From Alphaproteobacteria bacterium (GTDB lineage: Bacteria; Pseudomonadota; Alphaproteobacteria; Reyranellales; JAQSWP01): 47,639 nucleotides of DNA. The notes beneath the pieces are model-generated. The model searched no databases, was not told where the DNA came from, and saw nothing but the letters and a program-made list of their open reading frames with translations. The stretch's first letter is position 1; each line of letters begins with the position of its first letter. The stretch covers positions 1 through 47,639 of the forward strand of contig JAQSWP010000003.1 in NCBI GenBank assembly GCA_029266575.1. The letters are read 5' to 3'. This document shows, one piece after another, positions 1 through 9,642 of this stretch. A program made the translations under genes and the position numbers.

Positions 1-185
1 GCAAGCGCATAAGGCACCGCCCGTATTGGGGGCGCGAGCAGAAAATCAAACCCCATGACGGCAGCGCGCTCCATGAGGGCTGTCGTTATCCAGTCGCGAC
101 CGCCCGCTCGCGTCGAATCACCCGGAATCGTTATTCCAAGCAGAGGCCGTTCGCCCTTAAGGAGCGATGAACCGCAATATGGCAT
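1..185 (-). CDS. LLM-class (luciferase-like) flavin-dependent oxidoreductase, N-terminal part, truncated by window edge
   Basis: Not in ORF track. Manual reverse-strand translation from ATG at 185: MPYCGSSLLKGERPLLGITIPGDSTRAGGRDWITTALMERAAVMGFDFLLAPPIRAVPYALA, with no stop to the window edge. The layout (short N-term, W..TALMERAA.MGFDFLL) resembles LLM N-termini, and it follows two LLM genes on the same strand. Confidence 0.5.
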   Translation of the reverse strand, partial: MPYCGSSLLKGERPLLGITIPGDSTRAGGRDWITTALMERAAVMGFDFLLAPPIRAVPYAL

Positions 186-285
186 TACAGTAGCCGATGA
201 AGATTGATCTAATATTGATATAATATTGTTCTATTTCGGAGAAACAAGGGAAAAAGCGGCTGTTGCTGCAGTTTCTGTCGTGCGT

Positions 286-1440
286 TTACCACGACCATCC
301 GCGCTCGTGCGGGCTGATCCAAATTCCGGCCTCGGCCAGCAGCGGCATAATCGACAACAGGCTACGGCGAACTTCTTTCGGGCTCCAGATCGGGAAGGAG
401 AAGGCCAGACCGCGACAGCCATATTCGCGGTGCAGGCGCACGATATCGGCAACGACAGTGCGCGGCGAGCCGTGCAGGAGCTGACCGCCACCGCGGCTGC
501 CGACCCGGATCAGCCGGTCGCGCTCGCTCTGAGCGCCCAGCATGCGGCGGAACGTGTCCATGCCGCCCATCAGCTCGGCGGCGAATTCGCGTGCTGCATC
601 GAGATCGACTTTCTCGCGAATACTCGCGCCCAGCGCCTGCGCCTCGTCGTCGCTGTCGCGCACGATCAGGTTTGCATGCATCATGGCCCGGATCGCAGTT
701 TCGGGACGGCCAATGTCGCGGGCAATGGCGTTGACCTTAGACATCTTGCCGGTGACTTCTGCCGCATTCGTGCCGGTAAGGAAAATCCAGTCGGCCTGCT
801 TTGCGGCGAAGTCCAGTCCCGCCGCACTGGCACCGGCGTTGATCATCAGCGGATCGCGCTGCAGCGGCGGCAGCGAGGTAGCGCGGGCATCGACCTTGTA
901 AAAGCGGCCGTCAAAGCCACCCGATTTGCCGGTCCACAGATACTTCAGCGCCTCGATGAAATCCTCCGCCATGGCATAGCGGTCGTCATGGCCGATATTA
1001 GCCATACCAAACATCGCCGCCTCGTTGGGGCTGAAGCCGGTGACGATGTTCATGCCCCAGCGACCGCCGCTCAACTGGTCGAGCATGGCGCCAAGATTGG
1101 CGACCTGTTCGGGGCGGTGATAAGTGGTGTGCACTGTGCTAACCAGGCCGATGCGGCGGGTGGCGCTGGCCAGAGCGGCGCTTAGCAGAGGCGCGTACCA
1201 GAAGGGATCCTGGAATCCCGCCGCCGTGCAGCGCTCGCCGAACGGCGCCCAGCGATCGGCTAAGAAGATGTAGTCCAGCCCCGCCTCCTCGCAGGCCGCG
1301 GCAAGACGACACTGCACTTGCGGATCGAACGGATTGGGATTTCCCGCCGACACTTCGGGCGAGATGACGTGAATGCCGGTTGAGGACGGATAGAAGATGC
1401 CCAGCCTGAGCAGCGAATCTTCGGAGCGACGCATGATCAT
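286..1440 (-). CDS. LLM-class flavin-dependent monooxygenase (alkanesulfonate/dimethylsulfone/RutA-like group)
   Basis: ORF 384 aa; LRLGIFYP...EEAGLDYIFLADRW...LDQLSGGRWGMNIVTGFSPNEAAMFG, typical of the bacterial luciferase-like fold. Confidence 0.88.
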   Translation of the reverse strand: MIMRRSEDSLLRLGIFYPSSTGIHVISPEVSAGNPNPFDPQVQCRLAAACEEAGLDYIFLADRWAPFGERCTAAGFQDPFWYAPLLSAALASATRRIGLVSTVHTTYHRPEQVANLGAMLDQLSGGRWGMNIVTGFSPNEAAMFGMANIGHDDRYAMAEDFIEALKYLWTGKSGGFDGRFYKVDARATSLPPLQRDPLMINAGASAAGLDFAAKQADWIFLTGTNAAEVTGKMSKVNAIARDIGRPETAIRAMMHANLIVRDSDDEAQALGASIREKVDLDAAREFAAELMGGMDTFRRMLGAQSERDRLIRVGSRGGGQLLHGSPRTVVADIVRLHREYGCRGLAFSFPIWSPKEVRRSLLSIMPLLAEAGIWISPHERGWSW

Positions 1441-1449
1441 GGCGGCCCC

Positions 1450-2334
1450 CTATCCGAGCGCCGCGCGCAGCGCCGGCACCAGTCGGTCGCGCAACAGGCT
1501 GCACTCGATGGCGCGCAAGGTCGGCAGGCCAATCGCGAGGCGATCGACACGCCGGTGCCGCAACGCCTCGACGATGGCGCCGGCGACGGTGTCGACATCG
1601 CCGATGGCGCAATCGGCGCGTGGCAGGGCGCGGTATTCGCCGGCAATCGCCTGGGCCTCGGCTTCGGTGCGGCCGAGCACGATGGCGCAGGTCAGCAGCG
1701 ATTCGCGAGCGTCACCATCGCCCGGCGCGTCGCGCCAACCATAGACCACGCCATCGGCTTTCAGCCCACCGGCCGGTGCGGCACGCTCGGCGACGGCGTC
1801 CAGCCACAGTTTCGGCCGCGCACCGACGGGACGCGGACCGACCATGCGGCCGGTCGAGGACAGAAACTTCCCAGCGTGCTCGGCGCGGCCCTGCCAGTGC
1901 TGCAATACGATGTCGAGCAGCTCCTGCGAGCGGGCGGCGATGGTTTGCGGCGACTGGCCGGCGCTGGCCTCGGGCCAGAAGGCTGGATCGGAATCGAGGC
2001 AGAGCCCCCAGCGATGGCTGGACAGGGCCCACAGATTGGCTCCCAGCCGCGCGATATGGGCGGGCTCGAAGGCCCAGGCATTGAGGCGGGTGATGATCTC
2101 TGTTTCGGGTGCAGCGATGCAGAGCGCCGCCGCTCCCCAGGGCACGATGAGCTGCGAGGCGCGGCCCAGATCGGAAGCCGCTTCCGCCGGCCCGCCACCG
2201 ATCAGTAGAAAGTCGCTGCCCATGCCCTCGCGCACCAGTCGGTAAACATCGGCCCCGACATTGTCGATGGCAGCGCCGGCGGTGCCGGCCGCCGGCGGCA
2301 GCTGCGTGCCGTATATGTGGAAGCCGATCTTCAC
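1450..2334 (-). CDS. LLM-class oxidoreductase, divergent subfamily
   Basis: ORF track 1450..2436. Likely GTG start at 2334 (VKIGFHIYGTQLPPAAG...), just downstream of the preceding ACAD-like gene. LLM-like pattern (FEPAHIARLGANLWALSSHRWGLCLDSD). Confidence 0.68.
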   Translation of the reverse strand: MKIGFHIYGTQLPPAAGTAGAAIDNVGADVYRLVREGMGSDFLLIGGGPAEAASDLGRASQLIVPWGAAALCIAAPETEIITRLNAWAFEPAHIARLGANLWALSSHRWGLCLDSDPAFWPEASAGQSPQTIAARSQELLDIVLQHWQGRAEHAGKFLSSTGRMVGPRPVGARPKLWLDAVAERAAPAGGLKADGVVYGWRDAPGDGDARESLLTCAIVLGRTEAEAQAIAGEYRALPRADCAIGDVDTVAGAIVEALRHRRVDRLAIGLPTLRAIECSLLRDRLVPALRAALG

Positions 2335-2350
2335 GCGCCCGCTGCCACGC

Positions 2351-3559
2351 TTAGTCCGCGGCCCGCGCCGCACGTGCCTGATGGTCGGAGCGGGCGAAAT
2401 TGGGATCGTAGTCGATGCCCAGGCAGCCCTTGCCAATGGCGGTCAGGATGCGGTCGATGCTCTCGTGGCGGACATAAGTCTGCAGATCGCGCTGAATGCG
2501 GCCCAGCGGAAACTGCTCCAGGAGCGCCGTGGCGCCGCAGACGCGCACCGCCATCGCCACCGCTTCCATCGAAAGCTGTTCGCCGGCGGCGCGGCAGATA
2601 TTGGAGCGCAAGGCGGCTTCGTCGCGATTGCCCGCGGTCCAGGAGTGCGCCGTCGCCACCAGATGCGCGTCGAGCAGATCGATCGCCACCCGCGCCTGCG
2701 CGATGAGATTCTGCAGCACCGGATCGTCGGCCTTCTTGCGCTGGCGCAGGTAGCCGCAGGCGAATTCGTAGGCCGCCGTCGCGGCACCAAGGAAGCTGGC
2801 CGAGAAATGCGGGATGAATTTTGCCTGCCACAACCGGCCCAGATACTGCTCGGTCGAGAACAGTCGGTAGCGGTCGGCGACGAAGACGTCTTTTAGCCCA
2901 ACCTTGTGGCTCACCGTCGCGCGCATGCCCAGCGAATGCCACCACGATTCGTCGATCGAAATGCCCGGCGAGGCGGCATCGGCCAGAAACCATTGCTGCT
3001 GTTCCAGCGCCGACAGCGTGACGTCTTCGAGGGCGGCAGTGATGACGACATGCGTGGCGCCGCCGGCGCTGGTCGCAAACGCCTTGACGCCATTCAGCAG
3101 CCAGCCGCCATCGACTTTTTTGGCCGTAGTCTGGCCCGACAGGCGCTGGTAGAGGTCCTGAGTATCCTGGCGGATCGGCTCGGAGCCCCAGATGACGAAG
3201 CGCATGTCGCCCGCCACGATCTTCGGATAGAGCTCTTTCTTCAACTCATCGCTGGCGAAATCGTTGACCAGGTCAATGGTGTTGATATGGCCCTCATAGC
3301 AGCGCCCCAGCGACAGATCGCCGGCCGCCACCGCGGAAGTAATGCGCCATTGCGTCAGCGGATCGCCGTTGCTGATGGAGACGCCATGCCCACCATGTGC
3401 CTTCGGCACCGAAGTGGCGAGCAGGCCGGCGGCTTTCAGATCTGCAAAATCCTCGTGCGGGAAGCTGTTGTCTTTGTCGTAGCCGGCGGCGCGCGCGGCG
3501 AACTTCGCCGTCAGCTTGCGGGCCGATGCAATCAATGCGTCGGGCTGTTCACTTTTCAT
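2351..3559 (-). CDS. Acyl-CoA dehydrogenase-fold flavoprotein, probable flavin-dependent monooxygenase (SfnB/DszC/HsaA-like)
   Basis: ORF track 2351..3592; likely start MKSEQPDAL at 3559. ACAD fold with SWWHSLGMRATVSHKVGLKDVFV. No YEGT active-site Glu motif; C-terminus RDLQTYVRHESIDRILTAIGKGCLG. Confidence 0.78.
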   Translation of the reverse strand: MKSEQPDALIASARKLTAKFAARAAGYDKDNSFPHEDFADLKAAGLLATSVPKAHGGHGVSISNGDPLTQWRITSAVAAGDLSLGRCYEGHINTIDLVNDFASDELKKELYPKIVAGDMRFVIWGSEPIRQDTQDLYQRLSGQTTAKKVDGGWLLNGVKAFATSAGGATHVVITAALEDVTLSALEQQQWFLADAASPGISIDESWWHSLGMRATVSHKVGLKDVFVADRYRLFSTEQYLGRLWQAKFIPHFSASFLGAATAAYEFACGYLRQRKKADDPVLQNLIAQARVAIDLLDAHLVATAHSWTAGNRDEAALRSNICRAAGEQLSMEAVAMAVRVCGATALLEQFPLGRIQRDLQTYVRHESIDRILTAIGKGCLGIDYDPNFARSDHQARAARAAD

Positions 3560-3592
3560 GCCGGCTGTACTCCTTCCAACTTTGCCGCCCAA

Positions 3593-4345
<753 letters not shown>

Positions 4346-4370
4346 CGGCGCTCCTTCGCCCCGGGCAAAG

Positions 4371-5252
4371 CTACTTGCTGGCAATTTTTCTCTCCGGGAA
4401 CATGCCGCTCGGCCGCAGCATAATCACCAGGATCATGACCGCGCCGAACAGGATCTGCTGCAGCGCCGCCGCCGCACCTTCGCCAATGTTCATTTCGATC
4501 AGCAGCGCCGGCAGAACCGAGATGACGAAGCCGCCGGCCAGCGCGCCATAAGGATTGCCCATGCCGCCGATCACCACCATGGCCAGGAGCTGGACCGAGG
4601 TATGGATGGTGAAGCTCGAGGGATCGATGAAGCCGATGACGCCGGCGTAGACGCAGCCGGCGACAGCCGCCAGCGAGGCGCCGACGGCGAAGAACGATAC
4701 CTGGATCAGCCGCACCGGCACGCCCAGCGACAAGGCGGCGGCCGGCTCCTCGCGTACCGCCCGCGCGCGCAGGCCGATGTTGCTGCGCAGGATGGCAATC
4801 GCGATCAGCAGCGATACCAGCGCCAGCCCGGCCGTAAGAATGAAGTTCTGCGTCCGTGAGGCGAACTCGTAGGGACCGATGATGGGGGCGGGAATGCCGG
4901 CCAGGCCCTGCACGCCATTGGTGATGCCGGCAGTGTTGATCAGCAAAGTGGTGAAGATCACCTGCAGAGCGAAGGTGCCCATGACCACGAAATTCTCGGG
5001 CAGCAAGGTGATGATGGCGCCGATCGTGATCGAGATCGCCAGCGCGATGAGAATAGCCAACCCAACGGCCGGCAGGAACATTTCGCCGCCGCCCAGCTTG
5101 GTGCCGAGATAGCCGTAGGTGTAGGCGCCGACCGAGAAGAACGCGGCATGGGCGATCGACAGCATGCCGACATAGCCGACCGAGATGTTGTAGGACACCG
5201 ACAGCGAGGCGAAGATCAGCGCGAAGGTGAGAACGGTGATCCAATATTCCAT
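4371..5252 (-). CDS. livM: Branched-chain amino acid-type ABC transporter permease (LivM-like)
   Basis: Within ORF 4371..5735; real start MEYWITVLTFALIFASLSVSYNISVGYVGMLSIAHAAFFSVGAYTYGYL at 5252. LivM motifs S.AHAAFFSVGAY and GG.GNPYGALAG. Confidence 0.9.
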   Translation of the reverse strand: MEYWITVLTFALIFASLSVSYNISVGYVGMLSIAHAAFFSVGAYTYGYLGTKLGGGEMFLPAVGLAILIALAISITIGAIITLLPENFVVMGTFALQVIFTTLLINTAGITNGVQGLAGIPAPIIGPYEFASRTQNFILTAGLALVSLLIAIAILRSNIGLRARAVREEPAAALSLGVPVRLIQVSFFAVGASLAAVAGCVYAGVIGFIDPSSFTIHTSVQLLAMVVIGGMGNPYGALAGGFVISVLPALLIEMNIGEGAAAALQQILFGAVMILVIMLRPSGMFPERKIASK

Positions 5253-5254
5253 TG

Positions 5255-6202
5255 CTAGCTCCCTGCCGGCTTGGCGGCGGCGCTGGTCGCGGCGAGCGTT
5301 GCGGCGGCGGCGCGCAGCTTGGCGCGACGCTGCATCCAGGGGATGAGAATGCGCGAGACGACGATGCCGCCCATCAGCACCGACTGCAGGATGGTGTCCT
5401 GCCAGCCGCCGCCGATCGAGGCGATGGACTGGGCGTAGATGAAGGCAGCGCCGACCGAGGCGATCCACCACGTCATGATGCCGGCCTTGGGCATGATCAG
5501 CGAGATCAGCGCGCCGTAGAGGACGATCGGGAAGCCGTCGCCGGGCAGGGTCGGATGGCTGAGGATGGCGAGGCTGCCGCCCAGCCCGGCCAACATTCCG
5601 GTGGCGAAGAAGATCTGGAAGCGCACCGAGATCTCGCTGACGCCGACGACGCTGGCGCCTTCGGCGTTCTGGCCCAACGCCACGGCGCTGGCGCCGGTGC
5701 GGGTGCGGCTGAGCCAGAAGGCGAATAGCCCGCAAGCCGCCAGCGACATGGCAGCCTTCAGCAGGTTCCAGGTCAGCACGCGCGATTGGCCGATCTGCGT
5801 CACGCCCAAATCCGGCGGCTGCACGTAAAGCGGCGAGGCGCCGAACCAGATCTGGATCACGTTCTGGATCACGATCAGGATGCCGAGCGAGGTGACGAAC
5901 GGCGCCAAATGGTTGACCTTGCGCTGGCCATAGAGGCCGGTCACCGGCTGGTAGATGAAGCGGTCGATGATCGAGCCGACCAGGCCCGCCAGCACGGCGC
6001 CGATGACGATGCCCAGCGGGATCGGCAAGCCGTTACGCACCGACAGCAGATAGACGCTGTAGCCGCCGACGCTGAACAGCGCGCCGAGCGCCAGATGGAA
6101 GATGTTGGTGGTGCGCGCGATGAAGCCGAAGCCGACGGCGATCAACGCCCATTCAGCGCCGGTGTAGAAGGCCTGGATCAGAATCTCGAGAAAATGCGTC
6201 AT
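5255..6202 (-). CDS. livH: Branched-chain amino acid-type ABC transporter permease (LivH-like)
   Basis: 315 aa hydrophobic protein, MTHFLEILIQAFYTGAEWALIAVGFGFIARTTNIFHLALGALFSVGGY. Confidence 0.9.
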   Translation of the reverse strand: MTHFLEILIQAFYTGAEWALIAVGFGFIARTTNIFHLALGALFSVGGYSVYLLSVRNGLPIPLGIVIGAVLAGLVGSIIDRFIYQPVTGLYGQRKVNHLAPFVTSLGILIVIQNVIQIWFGASPLYVQPPDLGVTQIGQSRVLTWNLLKAAMSLAACGLFAFWLSRTRTGASAVALGQNAEGASVVGVSEISVRFQIFFATGMLAGLGGSLAILSHPTLPGDGFPIVLYGALISLIMPKAGIMTWWIASVGAAFIYAQSIASIGGGWQDTILQSVLMGGIVVSRILIPWMQRRAKLRAAAATLAATSAAAKPAGS

Positions 6203-6230
6203 GACCTCGACACCATGCTCCGGCTTGGGC

Positions 6231-6947
6231 TCAGAAGAGTGACCAAAGCTGCTCCTTGGGGAAGGCGTCCTTCTCGTAGACGCCGATCAGCGAACCGCCC
6301 TTCAGCACCGCGAAGCGATCGCAGGCATTCATCGCCAGCCCGACATTCTGTTCGACCAACACCGTGGTCATGCCCGAAGCCTTCAGCCCCTGCAGGAACT
6401 GCAACAGCGCCGAAACGGCCAGGCCAGACAGGCCGAGCGACGGCTCGTCGACCATCAGCACCGAGGGTCGCGACGCCAGGCCGCGCGAATTGGCGACGAT
6501 CTGCTGCTGCCCGCCGCTCAAGCGACCGACGATTTCGTTCGGCCGCTTGGCCAAGAGTTCCTCGCTGCCCGAAAGCTGCTCCCAGGACTGAGCGGCCTCT
6601 TCGCGGGTGCGGGTGAAAGCGCCCAGCGTCACGTTCTCCTTGATGCTCATCTCGGAAAATAGCGCCCGGCCTTGTGGCACCAGCGCCAGGCCTTTCTTGA
6701 CCCGCGACGGCACCGAGGCAGAAGTAATGTCGGCGCCTTGAAACATCACCTTGCCCTGTGACGCCGGCACCAGGCCGGCGATGCAACGCAGCAGCGTGGT
6801 CTTGCCGGCGCCGTTATGGCCCAGGATGCCAACGGTCTCGCCGCGGTAGAAACGCAGGTCGATGCCGCGCAGGACTTCCCAGCCGCGATAGCCGGCGGAA
6901 AGCTGGCGCACTTCGAGCACGGCTTCCCGCGTTTCCTGCTGACTCAT
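6231..6947 (-). CDS. livF: Branched-chain amino acid-type ABC transporter ATP-binding protein (LivF-like)
   Basis: Walker A GHNGAGKTT, LSGGQQQIVANSRGLA, VLMVDEPSLGLS; VEQNVGLAMNACDR typical of LivF. Confidence 0.92.
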   Translation of the reverse strand: MSQQETREAVLEVRQLSAGYRGWEVLRGIDLRFYRGETVGILGHNGAGKTTLLRCIAGLVPASQGKVMFQGADITSASVPSRVKKGLALVPQGRALFSEMSIKENVTLGAFTRTREEAAQSWEQLSGSEELLAKRPNEIVGRLSGGQQQIVANSRGLASRPSVLMVDEPSLGLSGLAVSALLQFLQGLKASGMTTVLVEQNVGLAMNACDRFAVLKGGSLIGVYEKDAFPKEQLWSLF

Positions 6948-6975
6948 GGCATCGGCTCTCCAGGTGGCGGCACTC

Positions 6976-7013
6976 CCCGCCCTCCCGCTCCGAATCAGGA
7001 GCGGGAGGGCGGG
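6976..7013. repeat. Perfect inverted repeat (16-bp arms, 6-nt loop) between livK and livF
   Basis: CCCGCCCTCCCGCTCC-GAATCA-GGAGCGGGAGGGCGGG read directly; lies in the 102-bp gap between the livK stop (7050) and livF start (6947). Confidence 0.9.
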
Positions 7014-7049
7014 CGCGCATACGACCGAAGGTTTGTGGTCTTAAGGCCG

Positions 7050-8213
7050 TTAGTCGGCCAGGCTGATACGCTTGGTCTGCGTCGGCTTGCCGTCCTTGAT
7101 CTCGACCAGCATCATCGGTTCGACGATGCGGCCGTCTTTCAGGAAGGTGACGGGGCCGGCGATGGTCGGCAGCGGGCCGCCCTTCTGAGCTTCGACGAAA
7201 TTGACGCCGCTCCAGCCTTTGCCCGCGGCTTTCATCGCCTTGAGCGCCGCGGCGATAATCTGGCCGCCCTGGTAGCCCATGGCGACGTATTGCGACAGCT
7301 CCTTGCCGTGCTTGGCCTTGTAGCCTTCACGCAGAGCCTTGTAGTCGGCGTCGGCGTCATCGAAGGCGAAGCTGGTGTAGAAGGCGCCTTCGATCAGATT
7401 GCCGTTGTTGGTCGAGGCGACGCCGCCCATGTCGCTGATGCCGAAGATCTTTCCCTTGTAGCTGCGGGTGTGCAGCTCGCGCACAACCGGCACGATCTGG
7501 GTGGCGATGGCGATGGGGAACACGGCGTCCGGCTTGGCGGCAAGGGCTGCGGTCACCTGGGCAGCGACATCAGTGCTGCCGGCGGGGATCTGCTCGGAGG
7601 CCACCACTTTGCAGCCCAGGCGCGGACAGACGTCGTTCTCGATCGCCTTGGCCTGCACGACGAAGGCTTCGGAATTCTCGTACAGCAGCGCGATCGTCTT
7701 GACGCCCCGGCGCATCGCTTCCTTGACGATGATTTCGCCCTGGATCGAATAGGCCGGCAGCATCGATGTGAAGAGTGGGCCGAGCTTGGTGACTTCGCCC
7801 TGCGTCACGTTGAACATCGCGACCTGATCGCGATTGGCCTGCGGCGCTGCAGCGATGGCGACGCTGGTATAGGTCAGGTAGATGAGCTGCGCCTCATGGC
7901 GCGAGCGCAGCAGCTGATAGCCTTGGAAGCCGACGCGCGGATCGGCCTGCGAATCGACGTAGACCACGTTGATCTCGGGCAGGCCGGCGGCGGCACGGGT
8001 CTTGGCGTATTCGACCAGATAGCTGTCGAGGCCCTGGCGGATTTCCTCGCCAATGAACCCGGCATTACCGGTCAGCGGCAGCAGGCCGCCAACGGTGAGC
8101 TTGGCGGGAAGGCCTTGCGCCTGCGCGCCCGTCGCTGCCACGCCCAGAGCCAGCGCCAAGCCGCATGTCGCGGTCAGGCCTCGGCCGAATTTCGTCCATA
8201 GCGATTTGATCAT
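7050..8213 (-). CDS. livK: ABC transporter periplasmic substrate-binding protein (LivK-like)
   Basis: 387 aa with signal peptide (LTATCGLALALGVAATGAQAQG) then LTVGGLLPLTGNAGFIGEEIRQGLD; periplasmic binding protein type I. Confidence 0.9.
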   Translation of the reverse strand: MIKSLWTKFGRGLTATCGLALALGVAATGAQAQGLPAKLTVGGLLPLTGNAGFIGEEIRQGLDSYLVEYAKTRAAAGLPEINVVYVDSQADPRVGFQGYQLLRSRHEAQLIYLTYTSVAIAAAPQANRDQVAMFNVTQGEVTKLGPLFTSMLPAYSIQGEIIVKEAMRRGVKTIALLYENSEAFVVQAKAIENDVCPRLGCKVVASEQIPAGSTDVAAQVTAALAAKPDAVFPIAIATQIVPVVRELHTRSYKGKIFGISDMGGVASTNNGNLIEGAFYTSFAFDDADADYKALREGYKAKHGKELSQYVAMGYQGGQIIAAALKAMKAAGKGWSGVNFVEAQKGGPLPTIAGPVTFLKDGRIVEPMMLVEIKDGKPTQTKRISLAD

Positions 8214-8310
8214 TGTTCCCTCTCCATGCGCCCGTTTTGCGGTTGGGTCAGCGTTTTGAAAAAATTACCCTAAAAGCGTCCTAATTGCCTAGTCAATTTG
8301 CTATAATTTT

Positions 8311-8329
8311 ACATCAATCTGTATCAAAT
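8311..8329. promoter_or_regulatory. Tandem ATCAA-core motifs (ACATCAATCT / GTATCAAATT, 10-bp period) upstream of livK operon
   Basis: Read directly; 98-116 bp upstream of the livK start. Same core as sites at 203-220, 11297-11338, 14478-14487 and 37753-37812. Confidence 0.45.
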
Positions 8330-8421
8330 TCGGCGGAATTGCCGCCTTTTCGGTGATAACAATTCTGTCACGCGCAACACCATATCCCCAAAACCCACGA
8401 TCCGGCCGGAAAGCCGACCGG

Positions 8422-9570
8422 TCAGGCCTTCTTCCACTGGCTGTTGCTGCGGCCCAACAGGTGGCCGGCAATCATGTTCTTGTGAATCTGGGTTGTGCCG
8501 CCGTAGAGCCCGCCGCCGCGGGTCTCGCGCAGGCGATGCTCGATCGGGTATTCCATCATGTAGCCATAGCCGCCCAAGAGCTGCAGCGCGTCGTCGCAGA
8601 TTTCCTTGGTCGCTTGCGCGACATAGACCTTGGAGATCGAAGTCTCCAGCGCGTCGGCTTCTTCGCCATGGGCATTGGCGGCGGCGCGCCAGGTCAAAAG
8701 CTGCGCCGCATCCAGCTTCACCTTCATGTCGGCGATCATCCATTGCAGGCCCTGGAAATCGGCCAGCTCGCGACCGAATTGCTGGCGCTCCTTGATGTAG
8801 TCGATGGCGTAGTTGAGGCAGAACTCGGCATTGCCGAGCTGGCGCGCCACGCTGCCCAGCCGCTCACCGTTGTAGTGCTTAATCAGCTTGCCGAAAGCGT
8901 TGCTCTGCACCACCACGTGATCGGCCGGCAAGCGGCAATCGTCCATGAAGAGCTCGTATTGCAGCTCGCCGGCCATGTTGCGCGTGCCGGCGCTGAGCGA
9001 GAAGCCAGGCGCGTCATGCGGCAGGATCACCGCACCGATGTCGCCCGGCGTGCCGGTGTTACCAAAGCGGCAATAGAGCAGCGTGCAGTCCGATTCGTCG
9101 GCGAAGCTGACGAAGATCTTGCTGCCGTTCAGCACCACCTTGTCGCCTTCGATGCGGGCGCGGGTCGTCATCGCCGTCGCGGCCGAGCCGGCGTGCGGTT
9201 CGCTGATGCCGATTGACATGGTGATCTCGCCGCGGCACAGCGCGGTGACGTAACGCTGGCGCAGCGCTTCCGGCGCCAGGGCGGCGACCGCGCCCATCGG
9301 ACCGGTGTTGAAACGGTGCGACAGGCCGCCCAGGCGCATGTCGCAAACCTGGAACGCCTGCGTCACGCGCAGCACGGTCAGCAGCGGCAGCTCCATGCCG
9401 CCATAGGCGCGCGGCAGGGTCATACCGCAGAACCCATCCTCGCCCATCTGGCGCTTGAGCCGCATCGTCGCTTCGTGCGAGCCCTCCTCCAGAAGCGCGC
9501 GATAGCGGCGCTCATAGGCGAGTTTGGCGGCGTCGACGAAATCCCGTGCGGCTTCGGTCAGCTTGTCCAT
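8422..9570 (-). CDS. Acyl-CoA dehydrogenase
   Basis: 382 aa; SIGISEPHAGS (FAD), FGRELADFQGLQWMIADM, DDALQLLGGYGYMMEYPIEHRLRE. Confidence 0.9.
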   Translation of the reverse strand: MDKLTEAARDFVDAAKLAYERRYRALLEEGSHEATMRLKRQMGEDGFCGMTLPRAYGGMELPLLTVLRVTQAFQVCDMRLGGLSHRFNTGPMGAVAALAPEALRQRYVTALCRGEITMSIGISEPHAGSAATAMTTRARIEGDKVVLNGSKIFVSFADESDCTLLYCRFGNTGTPGDIGAVILPHDAPGFSLSAGTRNMAGELQYELFMDDCRLPADHVVVQSNAFGKLIKHYNGERLGSVARQLGNAEFCLNYAIDYIKERQQFGRELADFQGLQWMIADMKVKLDAAQLLTWRAAANAHGEEADALETSISKVYVAQATKEICDDALQLLGGYGYMMEYPIEHRLRETRGGGLYGGTTQIHKNMIAGHLLGRSNSQWKKA

Positions 9571-9642
9571 AGGGGTGTACTCCGACTGAAATTCGTGGTG
9601 CAGCGAGGCAGGCGCCAGTGCCTGCCAGCGTTGCAGAAAGCA

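Noticed and set aside
6816-8201. 461-aa plus-strand ORF antisense to livK
   Set aside because: Antisense to a confidently assigned gene; motif-free.
8332-8350. GGCGG-AATTG-CCGCC followed by TTTT
   Set aside because: The T-tract is on the plus strand, where no upstream gene ends; for the minus-strand ACAD the tail is only GAATTT. Not called as a terminator.
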